From the NCBI RefSeq assembly GCF_020991365.1, contig NZ_JAJLRA010000021.1:1-64000 (forward strand): a stretch of 64,000 bases of DNA, read 5' to 3'. Source of the stretch: Streptacidiphilus sp. ASG 303 (GTDB taxonomy: Bacteria > Actinomycetota > Actinomycetes > Streptomycetales > Streptomycetaceae). The position numbers were made by a program, and so were the translations under genes. The notes beneath the pieces were generated by a model, which saw nothing but the letters and a program-made list of their open reading frames with translations, ran no database searches and was not told the DNA's origin. Of the stretch, positions 24,319-33,543 are shown piece after piece (positions within the stretch are counted from its first letter, which is position 1; the number at the start of each line of letters is the position of its first letter).

Positions 24319-25803
24319 GTGCGCGTGTTCGAAGTACAGGCGTCCGTGAGGACCGTCGCGGTGGTCCTCGCGGGAGGTGTCGGCCAGCGCCTCGGACTGC
24401 CGATCCCCAAGCAGTTCGTCAAGATCGCCGGCAAGCCGATCATCGAGCACACGCTCGCGGTCTTCGAGTCCAGCCCGGACGTCGACGAGATCGTGGTCGT
24501 CATGACCGGCGGCCACCTCGACGCGGTCGAGGAGATCGTGCGCCGGGCGGGCTTCGCGAAGGTCAGCCGGGTGGTGCAGGGCGGCGCGACGCGCAACGAG
24601 TCCACCGAGCGGGCGCTCGCCGTGCTGGGCGACGGGGAGTGCAACGTCCTCTTCCACGACGCCGTCCGCCCCTTCGTGACCCACCGCATCATCGCCGACT
24701 GCGTCCGGGCGCTGGCCGCCCACGAGGCGGTGGACGTGGTCATCCCCTCCGCCGACACGATCGTGGTGGCCGACGGCGACCTGCTGTCCGGCATCCCCCG
24801 GCGCGCCAGCCTGCGCCGCGGCCAGACCCCGCAGGGCTTCCGCCTCTCCACCATCCGCAAGGCCTACGAACTCGCCGCGGACGACCCCGACTTCGCCGCC
24901 ACCGACGACTGCGGCGTCGTGCTGCGGTACCTGCCGGACACCCCGATCATGCTCGTCCACGGCGACGAGCAGAACATGAAGGTGACCGAGCCGGTCGACC
25001 TCTTCATCGCGGACAAGCTCTTCCAGCTCGCCTCGCACAGCGCCCCCGCGCCGGCCGACACCGAGGCCTACGAGCGGGGCCTGGGCGGTCGCACCCTCGT
25101 CGTCTTCGGCGGCAGCTACGGCATCGGCGCCGACGTGGCCGACCTCGCCGAGCGGCACGGCGCCCGCGTCTTCCGCTTCAGCCGCAGCATGAACGGCGTC
25201 AACGTCGAGAACCCGGCGGACGTGGCGCGCGCCCTCGCCGAGGTGGAGGCCGAGGCCGGCTCGATCGACTTCGTCGTCAACACGGCCGGCGTGCTGCGCA
25301 TCGGGGAGCTCTCCGCGACCGACCACGCGGCCATCGACGAGGCCGTGCGCGTCAACTACCTGGGCCCGGTGCACATCGCCCGCTCCGCCTTCCCCTACCT
25401 GAGCCGCAGCCGGGGCCAGCTGCTGCTCTACACCTCCAGCTCGTACACCCGGGGCCGGGCGCTGTACAGCCTGTACTCGTCGGCCAAGGCGGCGGTGGTG
25501 AACCTGACGCAGGCCCTGGCCGAGGAGTGGGCGCCGCACGGCGTCCGGGTGAACTGCGTGAACCCCGAGCGCACCCGCACGCCCATGCGCGAGCGCGCCT
25601 TCGGCGAGGAGCCCGCCCAGTCGCTGCTCCTCTCCGAGGACGTCGCCCGGATCTCCGTCGACACCCTGATCTCCTCCCTCACCGGCCACGTGATCGACGT
25701 GCGGCGCGAGGACCCCACCCGCCCCGGGCCGATCCCGGCCCAGCGGACCGCCGACGCCCCCGGGGCGGTGTCCGAGGCCCTCCTCGGGCAGGTGGCCGGA
25801 TGA
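24319..25803 (+). CDS. Bifunctional IspD-like cytidylyltransferase / SDR oxidoreductase
   Basis: This 494-aa fusion protein is predicted to make a CDP-activated polyol (for example CDP-ribitol) for cell-wall polymer synthesis, as Bcs1/Acs1 and TarI+TarJ do. Residues 10-240 are IspD/TarI-like: VVLAGGVGQRLG nucleotide loop, IPKQF, and RGQTPQGFR. Residues 255-490 form an SDR domain: VFGGSYGIG cofactor loop, VNTAGVL, and the catalytic YSLYSSAKAA motif. Fusion order cytidylyltransferase-reductase is known in this family. The start is GTG 24319, or GTG 24325 or GTG 24346; all keep the nucleotide loop. The stop overlaps the next gene in ATGA. Ribitol rather than another polyol is an inference. Confidence 0.8.
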   Translation: MRVFEVQASVRTVAVVLAGGVGQRLGLPIPKQFVKIAGKPIIEHTLAVFESSPDVDEIVVVMTGGHLDAVEEIVRRAGFAKVSRVVQGGATRNESTERALAVLGDGECNVLFHDAVRPFVTHRIIADCVRALAAHEAVDVVIPSADTIVVADGDLLSGIPRRASLRRGQTPQGFRLSTIRKAYELAADDPDFAATDDCGVVLRYLPDTPIMLVHGDEQNMKVTEPVDLFIADKLFQLASHSAPAPADTEAYERGLGGRTLVVFGGSYGIGADVADLAERHGARVFRFSRSMNGVNVENPADVARALAEVEAEAGSIDFVVNTAGVLRIGELSATDHAAIDEAVRVNYLGPVHIARSAFPYLSRSRGQLLLYTSSSYTRGRALYSLYSSAKAAVVNLTQALAEEWAPHGVRVNCVNPERTRTPMRERAFGEEPAQSLLLSEDVARISVDTLISSLTGHVIDVRREDPTRPGPIPAQRTADAPGAVSEALLGQVAG

Positions 25804-27896
25804 TCCGCCGCCTGCGCGGGATCCTCCGCATCAGGACCGCCTTCGGGTTCCTGCTCGCCCTGCTGCTCGGCGCCGCCTTCGCGGCGATACCGGTGTGCGC
25901 GCTGCTGCCGTCCCTGTGGGGCTTCGTCGCGGCGTCCGCCGTCAGCTACCTCGTCGACGAGTGGCTGCACTCCAGGGAGCCGGAGTTCATCGCCCGCCTG
26001 GCGGCCTTCCGGCTCAACCGCATCATGCGGTTCCTGGCCCGGTCGGCCATGCTGCTGGTGCTCGCCGACCGCCTCGACGCCCCCGACCCCCTGGTCATCG
26101 GCGGACTGGTCGTCTGCGGGGCGCAGTTCTCCCTCCTCATGCTGTACACAGCGCTGCACCGCAGCATCCGGCTGAGCCGGGTCCTGCCGGTCGTCGTGCG
26201 CAACATGGACATGAGCGCCCTGCGCCTGCCGAAGAGCCCGCCGGCGTTCCTGTACCACCGCTACCTGCGCAAGCTGCTCCACTTCGACCTGGCCTTCCAC
26301 GCCGGCCTGCTCGCGGGGCTGGCCACGGGGGAGTGGGAGCTGGTGAAGGCCGGGTACGCGCTGACGCTCGCCCTGCCGGCCCTGGCCCTGCTCGCCCTGT
26401 CGTTCCAGTTCCGGCGGGCCCGCAGGACCCCCGGCCGCGAGCGGATCATCGCCGAGGTCAACCGCCAGCTGGCCGTGCAGCGTCCCGAGGTGGCCCTGTA
26501 CTTCAGCTTCGCCGCGGTCTCCCAGGACTTCATGTACCAGGTCAACATGTGGATCGAGACCCTGGAGAGCCTGGACCTGCGCCCGCTGATCATCCTGCGC
26601 GAGCGCGCCTCCTTCCGCTTCCTCAGCCGCACCCGGGTGCCGGTCGTCTGCGTTCCCAAGGCCGACGACCTGGCCGAGCTCGACCTCCCCGACCTCAAGG
26701 TCGTGCTCTACCCGGGCAACGCCGGCAAGAACGTCCACATGCTGCGCGTGGCGGAGGCCAAGCACGTCTTCATCGGCCACGGCGACAGCGACAAGCTCGC
26801 CAGCAGCAACCGCGTCAGCAAGGTGTTCGACGAGATCTGGGTCGCCGGCCGTGCAGGCCGCGACCGCTACCAGCGGGTCCGCCACGCCATCAGCGACGAC
26901 GCGATCGTCGAGGTGGGCCGCCCGCAGCTGGCGCCGATCCGGCTCCACGCCGACCACCGCCCCGGCCCGGTGCCCGTGGTGCTCTACGCGCCGACCTGGG
27001 AGGGCTGGAGCGACGACGACTGCCACACCTCGCTCATCCCGATGGGCGTCACCCTGGTCCGGATGCTGCTGGAGCAGGGCGTCCGGGTCATCTACAAGCC
27101 CCACCCGCTGACGGGACGGCGCTCCGCGAAGGCCGCCGCCGCCGACCAGGCGATCCAGGCGATGCTGCGTGCGGACAACCGCTCCCGCGAGGCCAAGCGG
27201 ACGGCCGCCGCGGTCGCCGAGGCCAGGCCCCGCCTCCAGGCCCTCCAGGCCCGGATCGACGCGCTCTCCGGCCGCATGCGCACGGGCGACGACGCGGAGC
27301 AGACGCGTTCCGCGCGGCCCGCCGGCCACGAGGGCTCCGACGAGTGGCACGAGCTCCACGCCGAGTGGCACCGCGTCTTCTGGGAGACCCGCGGCCCGGT
27401 GCGGCACAACGTCATCCTCAAGACGCTGCCCACCCTGTACGAGTGCTTCAACCAGGCCGACATCCTCATCAGCGACGTCTCCAGCGTCGTCGCCGACTTC
27501 GTCGCCAGCCTCAAGCCCTACGTGCTGACCAACGCGGACAACCTGCCCGACGACGAGTTCCGCGCCGCCTACACCACCGCGGGCGGGGCCTACCTGCTCG
27601 ACCGGGAGTGCACGCGCCTGCCGCAGATCCTGGACTCCGTCCGCGCGCCCTGGCACGACCCCATGCGCCCGCACCGGCGGACCCTCAAGGAGTACGTGCT
27701 GGGCCCCGACCAGCCGACGTCCATGGAGCGCTTCAACGCCGCCGTCAACGCGCTGGCCAACAAGGCCGCCGTGCAGCGGTGGGAGCGGTACCTCGGGGGC
27801 GGTCCCCAGCACCACGACTTCCCGGAGGAGGCCGCCGTCGCCGGCCTCTCCTTCGGCTGGTTCAGCAGGGAGCCCGGCTACCCCGAGTCGATGTGA
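25800..27896 (+). CDS. CDP-glycerol/CDP-ribitol phosphotransferase (TagF/TarL-like) with N-terminal membrane part
   Basis: This 698-aa protein is predicted to polymerise polyol phosphate from the CDP-polyol made by the upstream enzyme. Residues 1-220 contain several hydrophobic segments (for example RTAFGFLLALLLGAAFAAIP), so it is membrane-anchored. The C-terminal half is GT-B-like Glyphos_transf: FIGHGDSDK, VLYAPTWEGW, VIYKPHP and DILISDVSSVVADF carry the conserved His, Glu/Asp and Ser residues. A charged helical insert (residues 440-500) separates the last two. ATG 25800 overlaps the preceding stop (ATGA). Classical TagF lacks such a long N-terminal membrane part, so the protein may combine anchoring and polymerisation. 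Confidence 0.85.
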   Translation: MIRRLRGILRIRTAFGFLLALLLGAAFAAIPVCALLPSLWGFVAASAVSYLVDEWLHSREPEFIARLAAFRLNRIMRFLARSAMLLVLADRLDAPDPLVIGGLVVCGAQFSLLMLYTALHRSIRLSRVLPVVVRNMDMSALRLPKSPPAFLYHRYLRKLLHFDLAFHAGLLAGLATGEWELVKAGYALTLALPALALLALSFQFRRARRTPGRERIIAEVNRQLAVQRPEVALYFSFAAVSQDFMYQVNMWIETLESLDLRPLIILRERASFRFLSRTRVPVVCVPKADDLAELDLPDLKVVLYPGNAGKNVHMLRVAEAKHVFIGHGDSDKLASSNRVSKVFDEIWVAGRAGRDRYQRVRHAISDDAIVEVGRPQLAPIRLHADHRPGPVPVVLYAPTWEGWSDDDCHTSLIPMGVTLVRMLLEQGVRVIYKPHPLTGRRSAKAAAADQAIQAMLRADNRSREAKRTAAAVAEARPRLQALQARIDALSGRMRTGDDAEQTRSARPAGHEGSDEWHELHAEWHRVFWETRGPVRHNVILKTLPTLYECFNQADILISDVSSVVADFVASLKPYVLTNADNLPDDEFRAAYTTAGGAYLLDRECTRLPQILDSVRAPWHDPMRPHRRTLKEYVLGPDQPTSMERFNAAVNALANKAAVQRWERYLGGGPQHHDFPEEAAVAGLSFGWFSREPGYPESM

Positions 27897-27933
27897 GCGG
27901 CCTGACCCGGCCGCCGGAAGCGGAAGGTTGAGC

Positions 27934-29859
27934 ATGACCGTCAAGGTCACCGTCGTCGTCCCCGTGTACAACTGCGGGGACGGCTACCTGCCCGCCCTGC
28001 GGTCGCTGCGCGACCAGACGATGGCGCGCTCCGACTTCGAGGTGGTCTTCGTCGACGACGGGTCCACCGACTCCACCCTGCAGTCGCTGAGGGGCGACAC
28101 CGCCTTCGACCGGTGGGTCCGCGTCGTCGAGGCCGAGCACACGGGCGGCCCCGGCCGTCCGCGCAACGTGGGCCTGGACCACGCCCGGGGCGAGTTCGTG
28201 CTCTTCATGGACGACGACGACCGGCTCGCCCCCGAGGCGCTCGCCCGGCTGTACGACCGCGCCGTCCGGTACGACGCGGACATCGTCCTGCCGCGGACGG
28301 CCGGCCACGGACGGCCGGCCCCGCGCGAGGCCACCGCCGCGCCCCTGGACCGCGGGCACCTCCTCACCCACCCGGTCCTGCTCCGGTCGATGACGGCGCT
28401 CAAGCTCTTCCGCCGCTCGTTCCTGCTGGAGCACGGCCTGCGGTTCCCCGAGGGCCGGGTCCCGCTGGAGGACCACCTCTTCACCCTGCAGGCGCACCTG
28501 CTCGCCCGCTCGGTGAGCGTCCTGCACGACTACACCTGCTACCACTGGGTGCGCCCCGAGGACCCGGGCCCGCCGCCGCACGCCGGCACCGGCCTCGCGG
28601 ACCACTGCCGCTCGGTCGCCGCGATCCTCGACGTCATCCGCCGGCACGTCCCGCCCGGGCCGGACCAGGACCGCCTCGTCGCCCGCTGGTACCAGGTCAA
28701 GGTGCTCAGCCGGCTCGACGAGCGGATCCTCGGCCAGCGCGACGACGCCCTGCGCCGGACGCACCGGACCCTGCTGGACCTCGTCGAGCAGTGCATCCCC
28801 CCGGCCGTCGACGAGCACCTGCCCGCCAACCTGCGGGTCCGCTCCGCGGTGCTGAGGGCCGGCGGCACGGACACGCTCAGGTCCCTCGCCCGCCACGAGG
28901 CGGGTGTCACCCACCAGACGCGCGTGGAGGCGCTGGACTGGGTCGACGGACGGCTCACCGCGACGCTGACCAGCGACCTGGTCCACCTGGGGAAGGACGG
29001 GAGCCGCCGGCCGGTCCGGTTCGTGCTCGACGGGGAGCGCATCCGCTGGGACCTGCCCGCCGACGTCCTGGCGGTGCCCGGCGCCGCCGCCGCCTCCGAC
29101 GTCACCGACGTCCTCGGCGCGGCGTCCGTGCGCGGCCTGGTGCGCCTCCGCGACGACAACACCGACCTCTACGTCCCCACCCGCCACCGGGCGGTCAGCC
29201 TCCCCCTGGGGCGCAACGCCGCGGGGCTGTCCACCGTCGCGCTCCGCCTGGAGGCCTCCCTGGCCTTCGACCCCGCCGCCGCCGACCACGGCAGCCCGGT
29301 CACGGGCCTGTGGGACCTCAGCGTCCTGGTGGAGGCCTGCGGCTGGTCCAAGGCCCGGCGCGTCGGCGAGGACCGCAGCCCGCTGGCCGACGCCGGGCTC
29401 CGGCCCGCCTTCGGGCCCGACGGCACCTTCAGCGCGCCGTACTGGACCAAGAGCGGCAACCTCAGCGTCCGGGTGGCCCCCGCCTCGCTGGGCGCGCTCA
29501 AGGGCGCGGTGCGCGAGCCCGGCCGCTCCTGGGTCCGCGGCGCCGGCGACCTCGTGGAGGTGGCCGTCCCGGTCGAGGTCGGCCCCCTGCACCACCCGGT
29601 GCCGCTGACGGTCTCCCTGGCCGGGGAGTCCGCCGAGCCCCTCGACCTCCCCGCCCTGATCGGGCCCAACGGCGCTCCCGACCTGGCGGTGCTCACCTTC
29701 GCGGTCCCGGCGTCCGCGGCCGGCGCGGACCCCGGGGCCTCCCGCTCCTGGCGGCTCCGCGTCCGCCAGGAGCACCGGACGTCCGCGGACGCCGACCTCG
29801 GGCTGACCCTGGGCCGCCACGCCTCCGGGCACTGGTCGGTCCACCGGCCGGCCGGCTGA
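27934..29859 (+). CDS. GT2-family glycosyltransferase with long C-terminal extension
   Basis: This 641-aa protein has a GT-A glycosyltransferase domain in residues 1-230: VVVPVYNCG, VFVDDGSTD, the DxD-type FMDDDDRL, and LEDHLFTLQ with the catalytic acid. It probably adds sugars to the teichoic-type polymer made by the two preceding enzymes. The remaining 400 residues form an immunoglobulin-like or beta-rich region with no hydrophobic anchor. ATG 27934 has GGAAGG six bases upstream, better than the TTG at 27928. It lies 37 bp after the previous gene, so all three form one operon. The sugar donor is unknown. Confidence 0.8.
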   Translation: MTVKVTVVVPVYNCGDGYLPALRSLRDQTMARSDFEVVFVDDGSTDSTLQSLRGDTAFDRWVRVVEAEHTGGPGRPRNVGLDHARGEFVLFMDDDDRLAPEALARLYDRAVRYDADIVLPRTAGHGRPAPREATAAPLDRGHLLTHPVLLRSMTALKLFRRSFLLEHGLRFPEGRVPLEDHLFTLQAHLLARSVSVLHDYTCYHWVRPEDPGPPPHAGTGLADHCRSVAAILDVIRRHVPPGPDQDRLVARWYQVKVLSRLDERILGQRDDALRRTHRTLLDLVEQCIPPAVDEHLPANLRVRSAVLRAGGTDTLRSLARHEAGVTHQTRVEALDWVDGRLTATLTSDLVHLGKDGSRRPVRFVLDGERIRWDLPADVLAVPGAAAASDVTDVLGAASVRGLVRLRDDNTDLYVPTRHRAVSLPLGRNAAGLSTVALRLEASLAFDPAAADHGSPVTGLWDLSVLVEACGWSKARRVGEDRSPLADAGLRPAFGPDGTFSAPYWTKSGNLSVRVAPASLGALKGAVREPGRSWVRGAGDLVEVAVPVEVGPLHHPVPLTVSLAGESAEPLDLPALIGPNGAPDLAVLTFAVPASAAGADPGASRSWRLRVRQEHRTSADADLGLTLGRHASGHWSVHRPAG

Positions 29860-30186
29860 CCCCCGTCCGCCCGTCCCGGCCCGCGCCCCGACGGCCCGGC
29901 CGCACCGCGCGAACCGCCGGAGGAAGGGCCGACGGGGCACCAGGACTGCCCCGAAGTGCCCGCGGGGCGGGGCGGAGTGTGGTGAATTGCCGGACATCGG
30001 CGGGGAGTTCGCAAACCTCCGCTGGACCTGGTGCTCCGCCACATGGGTAACATGTTCATGCCCGCGCGCGGTCTGACACTACGTCAATCGGCGTGGTCTG
30101 TGACGTGTCCAGCCGCGAAGACCCGGCAGCAGGAACCCCCGCGCGACCAGCCCGCTGCCGCACCCTCCCCCGACGAGGACCTCCTG
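29860..30186. other. Intergenic region before the conservon
   Basis: This 327-bp stretch should contain the promoter of cvnA. An in-frame upstream ATG at 30031 exists, but the added residues are not protein-like. No clear promoter was identified. A mildly less GC-rich patch lies at 29980-30100. Confidence 0.4.
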
Positions 30187-31980
30187 ATGCCATCCTCCCT
30201 CGCCACCCGTCGGCCGGGGGCCCGTCCGCCCGTGCGGCGGGTGCTGCCCGTGCTGCTCCTGGCGGCGGCCGTCACCGGCGTCGCCGTCCTGTGTGCGGCC
30301 CTCGCCGCCGCCGACGCGGCCAGGGCCGCCGTCGCCGTGACCGCCGCCGTCGCGGCGGTCCTGCTGACCGCCGCCGCCACCGCCGCCGCCCGTGCGGCGC
30401 AGTCCGCGCAGGAGCTGAGGCTGCGCGCCCGGACCGCGGAGGAGGAGGCGGCCCGGTCCCGCGCCGAGCTGGCGCAGACGCAGTCCGACGCCTTCCGGCT
30501 CCGCGACCGCCTGGCCCACCTCGACGCGGAGACGGCGCGGCTGCGCTCGCACACGGCCCAGCTGGACGCCCACGCCGCCGTGCTGGCCGACGACCTGCTG
30601 CCGTCCCTGGTCAAGCGGGTCCGGGACGGCGCCTCCGCCGGGACGGCGCTGGCCGAGCTGCACCTGCCCGCCGACACCGCCCACCGCCGCGTCCTGGAGG
30701 TGGTGGCCCACGAGCTCTCCGTGAGCGAGCGGTCCCGCGCGGCCGCCATGTCGGCGTGCGCCAACGCCGCCGGCCGCGTCCAGGCCCTGGCCACGAGCAT
30801 GCTCGCCGACCTGCGCCGGATGGAGGAGCGCCACGGCGAGGAGGTCATGGGGGACCTCATGAAGCTGGACCACGCCACGGCGCAGGCCGGCCGCCTGGCG
30901 GACAGCATCGCGGTGCTGACGGGCGCGCGCTCGGGCCGCCGCTGGACCAAGCCCATCGTCATGGAGAGCATCCTGCGCGGGGCCATGGGCCGGATCAGCG
31001 CCTACCAGCGGGTGCGCCTGCACTCCACCTGCTCCGCCGCGGTGGCGGGCTACGCCGCCGAGGGCGTCATGCACGCCCTGGCCGAGCTGATGGACAACGC
31101 CACCAGCTTCTCCGCGCCGACGGAGGAGGTGCACGTCTACGTCGAGGAGGTCGCGGCGGGCGTGGTCGTCACCATCGAGGACGGCGGCCTGGTGATGAAC
31201 CCCGAGAAGCTGGGCCGGGCCCAGCGGGCCGTCTCCGCGACCGAGCCGCTGGACTTCACCACGATGTCGAGCACCCGGCTGGGCCTGGCCGTGGTGGGCT
31301 GCCTGGCGCGCAAGCACCGGCTGACGGTGTCCTTCCGGCCCTCCTCCCGCGGCGGCACCGGCGCGGTGGTCCTCATCCCGCGCGAGCTGGTGACCCAGCA
31401 GCGGCAGGACCAGGGCGCCGCCCCCGCGGCCGTGCCCGCCCCGGCCGCCGCCCGCGCCGTGCTGCCGCGGCCCGCCACGGGCGAGCCGCGTGCCGAGCGG
31501 ACCCCCCGGGCCCCGCAGGCGTCCCGGACGGCCCCGGCCCCCCAGGCGCCCCCGATGCCCCGGACGGCCCCGGCCGTCCCCGCCCCGGCCGACTCCGCTC
31601 CCGTCGCGCCCGCCCCGGCCGCCGCCCGCGGCGTCGAGGGCGCGGAGGCGGAGGTGCACGGCCTGCCCAAGCGGCCCCGGGGGCAGACCCTCGCGGCCGC
31701 GTCCCGCCACGAGCGGCCGTCCGAGCCCGTCCGGCAGCAGCCGCGCCCGGGAGCGGGCGAGCGCTTCCGCGCCTTCCGCCAGGCCGTCAGGGGCGGCGGC
31801 TCCGAGGACACCGGTTCCCACGCCCTCGGCCCCGGCGGCACGGGCCCGCACACCTTCGGCTCCCGCGACGCCGGGGTCCGCGCCACCGGCTTCGACCCCA
31901 CCGGCTTCGACGACACCGGCTTCGACGACACCGGCTCCCACGGCGGACCCCGCGACGGCGGCCCCGCCGGCCGGGAGTGA
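30187..31980 (+). CDS. cvnA: CvnA, sensor-kinase-like protein of a conservon
   Basis: This 597-aa membrane protein is the sensor-like component of a Cvn (eukaryote-like GPCR/GTPase-type) signalling complex in actinomycetes. It has two N-terminal membrane helices (about residues 18-65), a coiled-coil stretch (70-130), and a HATPase domain with the N-box ALAELMDNATSFS near residue 300. It ends with a long Pro/Ala-rich tail whose last part repeats TGFD(D/P). The canonical His-kinase phospho-acceptor box is not evident, as in other CvnA proteins. ATG 30187 has GAGGAC upstream. The next gene starts 189 bp later, a longer gap than between the other cvn genes. Confidence 0.9.
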   Translation: MPSSLATRRPGARPPVRRVLPVLLLAAAVTGVAVLCAALAAADAARAAVAVTAAVAAVLLTAAATAAARAAQSAQELRLRARTAEEEAARSRAELAQTQSDAFRLRDRLAHLDAETARLRSHTAQLDAHAAVLADDLLPSLVKRVRDGASAGTALAELHLPADTAHRRVLEVVAHELSVSERSRAAAMSACANAAGRVQALATSMLADLRRMEERHGEEVMGDLMKLDHATAQAGRLADSIAVLTGARSGRRWTKPIVMESILRGAMGRISAYQRVRLHSTCSAAVAGYAAEGVMHALAELMDNATSFSAPTEEVHVYVEEVAAGVVVTIEDGGLVMNPEKLGRAQRAVSATEPLDFTTMSSTRLGLAVVGCLARKHRLTVSFRPSSRGGTGAVVLIPRELVTQQRQDQGAAPAAVPAPAAARAVLPRPATGEPRAERTPRAPQASRTAPAPQAPPMPRTAPAVPAPADSAPVAPAPAAARGVEGAEAEVHGLPKRPRGQTLAAASRHERPSEPVRQQPRPGAGERFRAFRQAVRGGGSEDTGSHALGPGGTGPHTFGSRDAGVRATGFDPTGFDDTGFDDTGSHGGPRDGGPAGRE

Positions 31981-32169
31981 CCCTTCCTTCCCGAGCGGAC
32001 TTCCCTCCGGGCGTCCCGGGGCCTGGCGCCCGCGGACGTGACGCCCTTCGACGCCCGCCGGCCCGCCCCGGAGGAACCCGGGGACCCTCCGGGACGGGAC
32101 CGGCACCGGACAACAGATTGGAGGCGGGGGTCGGACCCGCCCGGCGGCACGTCCGCCGGGCCCGGCCCC

Positions 32170-32598
32170 GTGACACCCATGCAGACCACTGACCGCGACC
32201 TCGACTGGTTGCTGCAGAACCTCCTGGAGAAGACTCCGGGCACCCGGCACGCCCTCGTGCTGTCGAGAGACGGCCTCAAGCTCTGCTGGTCGCCCGGCCT
32301 GTCGACCGACCAGGCCGACCAGCTGGCGGCGATCGCCTCGGGCATCCAGAGCCTGTCGCACGGTGCGTCGATCGAGTTCGGCGACGGCACCGGCGGCGTC
32401 CGCCAGTCGATGACCGAGTTCCACGGCGGCCTGCTGTTCATCGTGGAGGCCGGCGAGGGCGCGCACCTCGCCCTGGTCGCCGCCGAGGACGCCGACCCGG
32501 GGATCATCGGCCACAACATGGACGAGCTGGTGGAGCAGCTCGGCGAGCACCTGAGCGCGCCGCCGCGCATGCCGGACGCGTCGAGCGGGACGCCATGA
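32170..32598 (+). CDS. cvnB: CvnB, Roadblock/LC7-domain protein
   Basis: This 142-aa cytoplasmic protein consists of one Roadblock/LC7 domain (LDWLLQNLLEKTPGTRHALV, then GLKLCW, then SIEFGDG). It interacts with CvnA and modulates the CvnD GTPase in this type of system. GTG 32170 and ATG 32179 are both possible starts, and neither has a clear ribosome site. The stop overlaps cvnC (ATGA). The C-terminal 20 residues are Pro/Ala-rich and probably disordered. Confidence 0.9.
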   Translation: MTPMQTTDRDLDWLLQNLLEKTPGTRHALVLSRDGLKLCWSPGLSTDQADQLAAIASGIQSLSHGASIEFGDGTGGVRQSMTEFHGGLLFIVEAGEGAHLALVAAEDADPGIIGHNMDELVEQLGEHLSAPPRMPDASSGTP

Positions 32599-32954
32599 CC
32601 CGACGACCCGTCCACAGCGAGGACCCGGACCGGCTCTACACCGTCACCGGCGGGCGGAGCCGGGCCGACGACAGCGCCTTCGACCTGGTCACGCTCATCG
32701 TGAGCGAGTCCGAGCCGTCCGCGGGCATGCAGTCCGAGCACGTCCGGATCCTCACCCTGTGCCGGCGGCCCACGGCGGTCGTCGAGGTCGCCGCGGAGCT
32801 CGGCCTGCCCGTGGGCATCGTGAAGATCCTGCTCGCCGACCTCCACGACACGGGCCGTGTCAGCGCCCGCCATCCGAGGGCGGCCCACTCCCGGGCGGAC
32901 CTGCCCGACCCCGAACTCCTGAAGCAGGTGCTCGTTGGACTCCAGAACCTCTGA
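32595..32954 (+). CDS. cvnC: CvnC, DUF742 protein
   Basis: This 119-aa DUF742 protein is the third component of the conservon. It has a winged-helix-like body (SEHVRILTLCRRPTAVVEVA, LGLPVGIVKILLADL) and the conserved end LLKQVLVGL. It starts at ATG 32595 overlapping the cvnB stop and ends 20 nt inside cvnD. The close packing indicates translational coupling of B, C and D. Confidence 0.9.
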   Translation: MTRRPVHSEDPDRLYTVTGGRSRADDSAFDLVTLIVSESEPSAGMQSEHVRILTLCRRPTAVVEVAAELGLPVGIVKILLADLHDTGRVSARHPRAAHSRADLPDPELLKQVLVGLQNL

Positions 32955-33543
32955 GCGCGCCGCCCGCGTCCCGCTGCCGGCCACCGCGGACAACGCTCTC
33001 AAGATCGTCATAGCCGGCGGCTTCGGCGTGGGCAAGACCACCATGGTCCGGTCGATCAGCGAGATCCGCCCGCTGAACACCGAGGAGACCATGACGCAGG
33101 CCGGCCTCGGCATCGACGAGACGGCGGGGGTCCGGTCCAAGACCACCACCACCGTCGCGTTCGACTTCGGCCGGATCAGCCTCAACGAGCAGATGGTCCT
33201 CTACCTGTTCGGCGCCCCCGGCCAGGAGCGGTTCTGGTTCCTCTGGGACCGGCTGTTCGCGGGCACGCTGGGGGCCGTCGTCCTCGTCGACACCCGCCGG
33301 CTGGAGGACTCCTGGTACGCCATCGACCGGCTGGAGCACCACGGCACGCCCTTCATCGTGGCCCGCAACAACTTCGGCGACCCCACGCACTCGCTGGAGC
33401 AGGTGCGGGACGCGCTGTCGCTCTCCGACGACATCCCGCTGGTCGACTGCGACGCCCGTGACCGGGAGTCCAGCAAGGCGGTGCTGATCGCCCTCGTGAA
33501 CCACCTCTACGCCCTGTCCTCCGTCCGGGAGATGACCCGATGA
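32935..33543 (+). CDS. cvnD: CvnD, small GTP-binding protein (Ras-like)
   Basis: This 202-aa GTPase is the switch of the conservon. G1 is GGFGVGKTTM (residues 29-38), the switch region contains TMTQAGLG, and G3 reads FGAPGQERF. The G4 position reads ARNNFGD in place of a classical NKxD, as is usual in CvnD proteins. The TTG start at 32935 lies inside cvnC and gives the MDS start typical of CvnD. The stop overlaps the next P450 gene (ATGA), so the P450 is co-translated with the switch. Confidence 0.9.
   Translation: MDSRTSERAARVPLPATADNALKIVIAGGFGVGKTTMVRSISEIRPLNTEETMTQAGLGIDETAGVRSKTTTTVAFDFGRISLNEQMVLYLFGAPGQERFWFLWDRLFAGTLGAVVLVDTRRLEDSWYAIDRLEHHGTPFIVARNNFGDPTHSLEQVRDALSLSDDIPLVDCDARDRESSKAVLIALVNHLYALSSVREMTR

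Noticed and set aside
24639-25799. Plus-strand reading frame preceding the phosphotransferase in the same frame
   Set aside because: It is a shadow of the cytidylyltransferase-SDR gene. The true start is the ATGA overlap at 25800.
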